Position numbers and translations under genes: made by a program. A stretch of 64,000 nucleotides of DNA from Bugulina stolonifera (lineage: Eukaryota > Bryozoa > Gymnolaemata > Cheilostomatida > Bugulidae): contig OW285196.1 in the NCBI GenBank assembly GCA_935421135.1, positions 3,639,001 to 3,703,000 on the forward strand, read 5' to 3'. The notes beneath the pieces were generated by a model. It had not been told where the DNA came from, searched no databases, and saw only the letters and a program-made list of their open reading frames with translations. The first letter of the stretch is position 1; every line of letters begins with the position of its first letter. Below are positions 55,787 to 64,000 of the stretch, in pieces.

Positions 55787-57601
55787 ATGGCAAATGCGTG
55801 CGGGAGAGGTGAGTAAGGCATTCTTTTTCTATCAGCATCAGACAAATTCTCTCTGAAGTTATGAATATATTTTACATTATGCGTTTCCTTCTGTCAGAAT
55901 CAAAATTTGGGAGGTCCGTAAATTGTAGCAATGCCAAATTTAATCAAATTTTGATTATATGACACACTTATAAATTGGAATAATTATAATAAACATAATT
56001 AATTACACATTTAGGATATTAAAAATTGATTCTATAAATCTTAAATGATCTGGGGTTATTGCCAGTCAAAGTTGAACTGTGAAAGAAGATTTTTCATCCT
56101 CCTAATGTCTGATTTTTATAGCAGAGATACATAAAAAGAATACTGATGGAGTTTTGAACAGCTAGGCCTACAACTCATGGCATAGTCACAACTACTAATA
56201 CCCTGTCTTTCTTAGCTTTGTTTGAGTTAGTACTAGTCCTGTTTTATCACTCATATGGAGTTTTCTCCAATTGCATTCTTATTGCTATGAAAGTATTGTG
56301 AAATCTATTCTAGAACTTTTTTGCCCCATACAAATGGCAAACTTAAGCTCTAACACTGAAGGTGCAATTTTCTGGTCTAGCAGTAGATCTAATTTTCGAC
56401 TATGAACGATGTGCTGGTATGCTGTATTACAGGTTTCTATGCCCTGTTATTACTGGCTGGCAGCTGCCTTGTGATAGAAACAAATGGAAAAAACCTTGGT
56501 CAGAAAGCGAGCCGAGATTTCACAAGGGTCAGCTACAGATCTGCTCTGATTGACTCCAGTTCAGTGTATCATTCACTGGTTGTGTCATCAGTTGAGACTT
56601 GTGGGTACAAGTGTGGGAAGGTAAATAACTGTGTTGGTTTCAAGTACAATGAGATGACAGGAGATTGTGGCATGGCTAGAGAAACAGGTTGTCTCTCTCC
56701 AACATTTACTTCTGGCCAGGTCTTTGGGACCATTTTAAGCTATGCTAAAACACGATTTGAAGAAAATGCAGACATCTCGATGTACCAATTGGACCTGAAA
56801 AGTCAGTATCATAGGTTTTGTATCTACATGTACAATTGCATCTAAATCTGTTATATTATATACATATATTTCTGTACAATTTAACTATTAAAATACACTG
56901 TAAAACAATTACCAGCTTGTTACTTTGAACGCCTGAAGCCGTGATGATAAACAGGTCAAACTTTCTCAACTCTATTGCTAAGACGTCAAATTCCTTAGAA
57001 AAACCATAAACCGTGGGCGATCCAGGTTCGATTTTCGTTAAAGTGGTGTTAGCAAGGACACCCAGTTTTGTAATACTACTCTTATTGACTAGTAACTTTG
57101 TTTTCCTCACCTTAGAAAAAAAGAAAGGTGCAGATATTTTGGGCCGTAGCTTTCTTACCTTGGATTAATAGCAGCAAGTATTCTATCGTGTAATATCTAT
57201 CATGTTCTATCATGTTCTATCTAATTGTGTGAACCAATAAAGGAAGGCATACTTATGGCTGATTACAAATTAATATTTCAGTCATACATGTAACTATTAC
57301 TGGGTTCACCATAAACCTACTGAAAATTGATTGTTGAATTTAGCAAACTAGTTTAGCACACACATTCTCGCCCACAAGAACACTCTGTTAATAATTTAAT
57401 CATCAGTTTATTTCTTACTGATATATATTGCAGCTAAGACAGCCTCTGTGAATAAACCTTTTTCCACATACCCTGCATCACAGGCTATTGATGGTGTGAT
57501 GTCCACAAGATCAGGCTCATACAGAGAAGACTATGCTTGGTTAAGAATAGATCTAGAGGACAGGTTCTGCGTCACCAAGGTTGTGATGACTATAGCACCA
57601 G
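55787..57601 (+). CDS. Secreted PAN/apple-like plus F5/8-type-C protein 2 (last exon not found)
   Basis: Exons 55787-55808, 56433-56801 and 57434-57601, all phase 1 and matching gene 1 one to one (exon 3 is the same 168 bases). The signal peptide is built from MANACGR plus FYALLLLAGSCLVIETNG. The apple-like module has SSVETCGYKCGKVNNCVGFK and CGMARETGC. The F5/8C first half has SQAIDGVMSTRSGS and WLRIDLEDRFCVTKVVM. After a good GTTAGT donor at 57602 I find no equivalent of gene 1's final exon (the GRYVQI...HEVNVY half) before the window ends; instead there are minisatellites. The gene may be truncated, may end differently, or its last exon lies beyond the window. Confidence 0.72.
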
Positions 57602-57720
57602 GTTAGTAAATTCTGTTTACTTCCTTATTTGGACATATAATGTTCTGTTTACTTCCTTATTTGGACATATAATGTTCTGTTTACTTCCTTATTTTGGACA
57701 TATAATATAGTTACTCACAC
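57602..57720. repeat. Three tandem 33-base units in intron 3
   Basis: 'ctgtttacttccttatttgg' followed by acatataatgtt, three times, immediately after the exon 3 donor of lectin-like gene 2. Confidence 0.8.
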
Positions 57721-58198
57721 TCTTAACCAATGGCAAATGTTGAATTTAGTTAATGACAGTTCTACCTTTAGTATAAAATTTATTGAATAATTCTTTTCTC
57801 GTCGAATGTGCAATCTTGTGGATGATGGTACATGAGATTATTAAACAGGTGATCTGGTTGTAGGTTCATTAGTGGTACTGAACTACACTATTGCATTTAC
57901 GGGTTACATTCCTTGCAATGGTAGATGTCAGGCCGTACATAGCCTACATTACTTTTAATAAATGGGGCTGATAAACAGGATGAAGGTGTGATGCTATTGA
58001 AGCTAGGTCAATCTAATTTTTTACAAAATTATATGCAGACGTATGGTTGCTCCTTCCTCGCAATACATTTTCATCAAGCCTCAAGTATAAAAATACTTTT
58101 ATTGAGCGTAGGCAACAGTCAATAATGCACCCAATTTCTAAAGGCATTATTTCATGTAGTATGAGGTAGTAAATATTCATAAGAATATACAGTTATAC

Positions 58199-59200
58199 CA
58201 TTGAAATTTATTTAGGTAGTATATAGTATAGTATATATTAGTGTCTATATGCTGAAAGATAGTCGGTAGTCAAGATAGCCGATAGTCAACCTGTTTTCTC
58301 CATTGAAATTTATTTAGGTAGTATATAGTATAGTATATATTAGTGTCTATATGCTGAAAGGTAGTCGGTAGTCAAGATAGCCGATAGTCAACCTGTTTTC
58401 TCCATTGAAATTTATTTAGGTAGTATATAGTATAGTATATATTAGTGTCTATATGCTCAAAGATAGTCGGTAGTCAAGATAGCCGATAGTCAACCTGTTT
58501 TCTCCATTGAAATTTATTTAGGTAGTATATAGTATAGTATATATTAGTGTCTATATGCTCAAAGATAGTCGGTAGTCAAGATAGCCGATAGTCAACCTGT
58601 TTTCTCCATTGAAATTTATTTAGGTAGTATATAGTATAGTATATATTAGTGTCTATATGCTGAAAGGTAGTCGGTAGTCAAGATAGCCGATAGTCAACCT
58701 GTTTTCTCCATTGAAATTTATTTAGGTAGTATATAGTATAGTATATATTAGTGTCTATATGCTGAAAGATAGTCGGTAGTCAAGATAGCCGGTAGTCAAG
58801 ATAGCCGATAGTGAACCTGTTTTCTCCATTGAAATTTATTTAGGTAGTATATAGTATAGTATATATTAGTGTCTATATGCTGAAAGGTAGTCGGTAGTCA
58901 AGATAGCCGATAGTCAACCTGTTTTCTCCATTGAAGTTTATTTAGGTAGTGTATAGTATAGTCAATATTAGTGTCTATATGCAGAAAGGTAGTCGATAGT
59001 CATGGGTAGTTGGTAGTCAACCAGCTTTCCCCATTGAGATTTATTTAGGTAGTATATAGTATAGTACATGCTAGTTTCTATATGCATACAGGTAGTCGAT
59101 AGTCATGGGTAGTTGGTAGTCAACCAGCTTTCCCCATTGAAATTTATTTAGGTAGTATATAGGACAATATATGTTAGTGTTTATACACGTAGAGGTAGTC
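58199..59200. repeat. 102-base minisatellite (about 9-10 units)
   Basis: Unit starts fall at 58201, 58303, 58405, 58507, 58609, 58711, 58829, 58931, 59034 and 59137. The first six are spaced exactly 102 bases and are nearly identical. One unit carries a 16-base internal duplication (GGTAGTCAAGATAGCC, near 58785), and the last two are diverged. Units contain 'tagtatatagtatagtatat' and GATAGTCGGTAGTCAAGATA. No stable coding frame. Confidence 0.92.
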
Positions 59201-59209
59201 GGTCTTCCT

Positions 59210-59390
59210 TGTGTAAAGTATAGAATGCTATTTTTCCATCTGGTGACCCTTGTCTTCTTCTGTAGCCAGTTCCTTTTCCATCTTGGTCCCGGACAAATAA
59301 GGATGTACAACTTGGCGTTTGAACTTCGAAAATCTTCTCCGGGCCGTAATTGGAATCCTTTCCAGTGTAAACCTGTGGAGTACATAGGCT
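59210..59390 (-). CDS. Possible minus-strand exon of unknown gene
   Basis: A minus-strand frame of about 60 codons following an ACTCCACAG acceptor-like site: VYTGKDSNYGPEKIFEV... SLFVRDQDGKGTGYRRRQG. Composition is protein-like and differs from the flanking simple sequence. No family recognised, no partner exon found, and it overlaps frames on other phases. Low confidence. Confidence 0.2.
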
Positions 59391-60175
59391 GAAATGTATG
59401 AATGTAGCTAATAACATCTCCACTCCTAGCGCAGCTGAAATCTTGAAATATAACCATTCTGTTCATTTTCAATGTAAAAAAACTATTTTAAAGATTTCTA
59501 GCACTTGAGGTGCGGCCAAGTATTTTTTGCATGAAACTCTTGATCATACATAAATATTTTGATGCAAATTTCTACACCTCACATAGTGCCAGTATTATAG
59601 TTCTTGTGGTCAATTGATTTATCGTACAAGTAAAAATAACAAACATTTGTCAGATTGCCATTGATTAGCTGGAAAATATTGGTTTAGTGTTAGTGCCCAT
59701 GCGTAATGGTAAACACTGCCCAATTACAAGTGGTTGTGCTTGGGGGTTTCTATAGTAACCACAGTAACAACAGCTGCACATGGCCAAATAGCAGTTGCTA
59801 GTATTACTAGACATAACTAGTAATACTAGATAGTTATAATATTATAGTTTAGGATTGCTACTGCTATGATGCCCTAATGGCTATATGAATTGAATTGCAG
59901 GAGGTTTATAATATGTTAGACTGGGGCAATAAAACAGCTACAACAATGGATAGCTGTTTGTTTTACTGCTGCAAAAAATATCAAAGACACACCAGTTATT
60001 CTCTTCGCCATATTAACCCCCTAAAGTGGGGAATATGTGTGAATGTGTTCTGATGTCCTGCATATAGAAAGTTGGTCTCAACATTCACTCAGGGATAACA
60101 TGTGTCACTTTTCCTAACAAGTATTTTTCAATATTAATCAACAAACCGGCTCTAGCAACTAAAAGTCATCAATAC

Positions 60176-63100
60176 TTCATTACTCTAGGTATTTTGGTAT
60201 ATGTAATACACCTATATTTATATACATGTACAGTAGAATAATATACCCATGCATACATCCTTCTACTATATAACATAGGCTACTTGCATTATTAGAGAGC
60301 AATATTCAATGAATCATGCTACACGCAATGTCAACAGGGAACTAGAGCAAAAAGTCCTTGGCTCTCAAATTGGCCATGTGTGTTCATAAGTAGTGTAATT
60401 TATTTATTGCTTGCTTTTAGTACTGAACATAACTAATAATGGTAGGTGAAATAAACTACATAAGAATGTTACATTTTGTTGTTAAATTGCAAACTATTGA
60501 TGTTTTAAGTGAATTACATATTATTGCTACACAAGTACAATATGTGGTTGTTGCTCTATATTTAAAGTGTGATCAAATTGTCAATAGATTCGGCAAACCA
60601 AAAGAAAACATAAACTCGCCAAGTCCATCAGAAAGAGTGCATGCTGAAAGTCCTGTGTCACCTCACCATAGCCAAGCATTACTTGCAAATTTGAAGACTA
60701 AATTAATTTATATAAAACGATCAGACAAAACCATAACCATGCTCACTTAGAAAGTTGCTTACAAACACTACCAGTTAAAACAAGTAGCTCACGACACTTT
60801 CTAGGGTAAGCAATTAATCAGCACATTTTTATTATGGTTAATCATGATAAAATAATACTTCGACTTTTGCTGCCAGAGGTATGATTGTAACATTACTGCC
60901 AGATTATTACACCAGGAATGCGGAACAGAATCATAGTTGTGTGCATCGTTTGTGCTACACCTACACAATGTACATCATGTACACCTAGATGTGTGTTTTG
61001 TAAAACTGGAGTGACCTAGAGTAATATGCAAGAGTAGACTATTATATTTGTTCTATAAATACCTGGTTGGAGGCAGATACAGCGAGTTTTCCTTGAGATC
61101 CAGAGTGGTGTTCATGGCTTGTACATGTACATGTAGTTGTAGCAGAGGACCAGTTTAGCAATGAATACCAGTTATATAGACAGTACTTCCATCATGACTG
61201 ACTAGGTTGTGCTCATAGTTCACTATGCCTATCTTGCAAGCCACATAATATTCTATAACACAGCTGGTTTGCTTACATGTAGTTGTACAGCTGTGTACCC
61301 TACCATTAGGTGTTGTATTTCATGTACACCCTTTGTATCTAACATATAATTAAAGGATTAGTAGTTGTTAGTGAAATACATTATTAGGTTTCCATATCTT
61401 ATCAGTAAACAATCTGTATTTGTTAGACACCATGTTGTATGGAACTAAATTATCTCATCTGTTAACATAATATTGGTTTTGTAGCACTGATTTCAGCTAT
61501 CCTTGGTCCACATACGTGTATTATGTCTTCAGCCAGGCAGAGATTCAAACATTCAAATATTCAACTATGTATCATATAGCTAAAGAGCTGTGTGTACCGT
61601 CTGTTTAAATCAGCAATTACATAAGTCTTTTTGAAAGCATCTGCTTTTCAGGTACATAGTTAATATGTTATGCCATACACATTTGTAATATCAATAAACC
61701 TTTCGTATTCACCTTGTTAAGTAGCCAAGCAGAGCTTCTTAACTACAAGCAGCTCTTCCCAGCACTAACTCCCTGACTAAAGAGATAACACATGCATGTG
61801 GACCAAGGATAGCAGAAATCAATGCTACAAAACCAATGAGATAATTTAGCTTCATACAACATGGTGTCTCACAAACACAGATTGTTTACTGATAAGAGAT
61901 GGAAACCTCCCTCCCACAAAATGCAGGCATATAGTTATTATCAGAAAGTAAAATGCTATGTTACAGACCTTAAGACCAAAGAATGAATTTATTGAAACCA
62001 TATTACTTTGCTATTATTTATTGATAACATATATTGAGGCTATGATGTCTTGTTTGAATCTCTGCCTTACTAAAGACATAATACATGTATGTGGACAGAA
62101 GGATAGCAGAAATCAGTGCTGCAAAGCCAATATTAGGTAAACAGATGAGATAATTTAGTGCCATACAACATGGTGTCTCACAAATACAGATTGTTTACTG
62201 ATAAGAGATAAATTCTAATAATGTATTTCACTAACAACTACTAATCCTGTAATTATATGTTAGATACAAAGGGTGTACATGAAATACAACACCTAATGGT
62301 AGGGTACACAGCTGTACAACTAAGCAAACCAACTGTGTTATAGAATATTATGTGGCTTGAAAGGTGGGCATAATGAACAATGGGCACAACCTAGTCAGTC
62401 ATGATGGAAGTACTGTCTGTATAACTGGTATTCATTCCAAAACTAGTCCTCTGCTACAACTGCATTTACAAGCCATGAACACCACTCTGGATCTCAAGGT
62501 AAACTTGCTGTATCTGCCTCCAACCAGGTATTTATAGAACAAATATAATTGTCTACTCTTGCATATTATTCTAGGTCACTCTACTTTTACAAAACACACA
62601 TCTATGTGTACATGATGTACATTGTGTAGCACAAACGATGCACACAACTATGATACTGTTCTGCATTCCTGGTGTATTAATCTGGCAGTAATGTTACAAT
62701 CATACCTCTGGCAGCAAAAGTCGAAATAATATTTCATCATGATTAACCATATAGTGCTGATTAATCGCTCACCCTAGAATGTGTTGTGAGCTTGCCAAGA
62801 TTGGAACAAGCAGTAAAAGTCTTTGGGGAAATGAAAGTGAACAGCGAAAATATCTGTCTTTCCGCCAAACTGTCCGATTGGAGAACATCTATTTAGAAAC
62901 TGTACAGATCACTCATATGATAGTACAGAAGCAACCTCTGAATATCTTGAAAAAAAAAGTAGCCGCTCTAGCAATCGAAGATGGGCCACATACAAAAACA
63001 TGTGTCTAAATCAGATTTCAAATATGACTTTTCTACACCTCCTAAAGTGCCAGTTCTAGGTGTAATGGCACATTTTAGTACAATTGTACAGATTCTATCG

Positions 63101-63922
63101 ATTTCGAAAATTGCTATGTATAACCAGGACATCACTATCACAGACTTCTAATGTGTTTGAGAAACTCTGTTTAAATTACATAATGTAACATTCAACAAAG
63201 GAACACAATAATTTTAAAATAGCATAAAGTTAGGAATAGTTTGAAAAATATTTGTTAATATCCGCTACTGAACTTGTGAGATTCCTATGAACATACAAGT
63301 CATAGGTTTCTAAACCTCTCTATCAACATTTCCTACTTGTCTACATCCCACATCAATAGGCTAGGCATGAAGAGTTGTGAGCAGCAATAATAATAATCCA
63401 GTTAATGAAAATATTGTACAAATTCAAGTGACCTCGGAGACTAAGAGGCCTTTTAGAAGTTGATAAAAACACTCAAATGCTGCCATTAGAGTTGCTTTCA
63501 GAACTTGGTAGAAATGCATTACTTCTGGTTGTATTACTAGATATGCATGCAGCTACAGATGTTGCATCAAGTATCTTAGGATGCAGCTAAAAATATCAAT
63601 AGTTTGTGATTTAAGTCCAAAACGTAACATTATTATGTAGTTTATTTCACCTACCACTATTAGTTATGTTCAGTACTAAAAGCAACAAATAAATAAATTA
63701 TGCTACTTTTGAACATACATGGCGAATTTGAGAGCCAACGACTTTTTGGTCTACTTTCCTGTTGACATTGCATGTAGCATGATTCATTGAATATTGCTCT
63801 CTGATACTGCAAGTAGCCTATGTTATATAGTAGAAGGATGTATGAATGGGTATATTATCTACTGTATGTATATAGATATAAGTGTATTACATGTACCAAA
63901 ATACCTAGAGTAATGAAGTATT
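60176..63922. mobile_element. Large foldback element with long imperfect inverted arms
   Basis: Starts TACTTCATTACTCTAGGTAT, matched inverted by a right end around 63922. Further complementary blocks: 60230-60370 with 63710-63860, 60430-60450 with 63640-63665, 60840-61010 with 62560-62760, 61270-61380 with 62215-62330. The central parts (61390-61560, 61740-61900, 62040-62220) are three related blocks in mixed orientation, so the turn has been rearranged. Frames at 60439-60750 and 62779-63009 lie in the arms and show no known domain. No clear target duplication was identified. Confidence 0.65.
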
Positions 63923-64000
63923 TTTTTTTGTTACTGTCGAGCCACTTAGCCATCCTATTTAACGGACCTCAGAAGTTCGAAACTTGTATGAGCGACAGGA

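Overview
This is eukaryotic, almost certainly marine-invertebrate, DNA. The background is AT-rich, genes are split by short GT-AG introns (about 80 to 1,500 bases, longer where transposons sit in them), and TACATGTA-type simple sequence is everywhere. Small introns, expanded secreted lectin-like genes and carbohydrate sulfotransferase duplicates would suit a sponge or a similarly compact early-branching animal, but nothing fixes the species. There are no bacterial operons.

Host genes are few. Three copies of a four-exon, type II membrane carbohydrate sulfotransferase-like gene lie at 9297-11245 (+), 24729-26935 (-) and 31415-33923 (+). Only the third has an open 334-codon frame. Two related genes for secreted proteins with a cysteine-rich PAN/apple-like module and an F5/8-type-C (fucolectin-like) module lie at 47490-52407 (complete, 290 codons) and 55787-57601 (last exon not found). 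The sulfotransferase copies sit in segmental duplications; copies 2 and 3 form the arms of a palindrome of about 10.5 kb centred near 29930.

The rest is mostly mobile DNA, much of it with readable ends. (1) A 7,080-base Kolobok-type transposon (1211-8290) has TTAA target duplications, an intact 12-exon, 646-residue THAP transposase, and an opposing gene with a P2X7 'ballast'-like domain; the empty target site survives in a paralogous copy at 30387. (2) A 9,044-base Polinton/Maverick-type element (12787-21830) has 6-base target duplications (AATGCA), 5'-AG termini and GC-rich inverted repeats of about 400 bases. It carries a spliced protein-primed DNA polymerase B gene with N-terminal C2H2 fingers, a divergent gene for a charged nuclear-type protein and a duplicated small domain, and between them a huge hairpin-forming array of about 31-base units. 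No integrase, capsid, protease or packaging ATPase is visible in it. (3) A nest of three elements lies at 36023-45963: a foldback element split by a hAT-like element, itself split by an LTR retrotransposon with near-identical LTRs and only a gag-like gene. (4) There are also a hAT-like foldback (27199-28694), a decayed Tc1/mariner (49743-51131), solo-LTR-like copies and a large foldback (about 60176-63922).

The most unusual object is the compact Polinton-like element: one polymerase gene and one accessory gene fire away from a central 31-base palindromic array between GC-rich inverted termini. That is the minimal layout of a protein-primed linear replicon rather than a virus-like Polinton. 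Its reading frames carry several single-base shifts and in-frame stops, so this copy is either decaying or contains sequencing errors at homopolymers.
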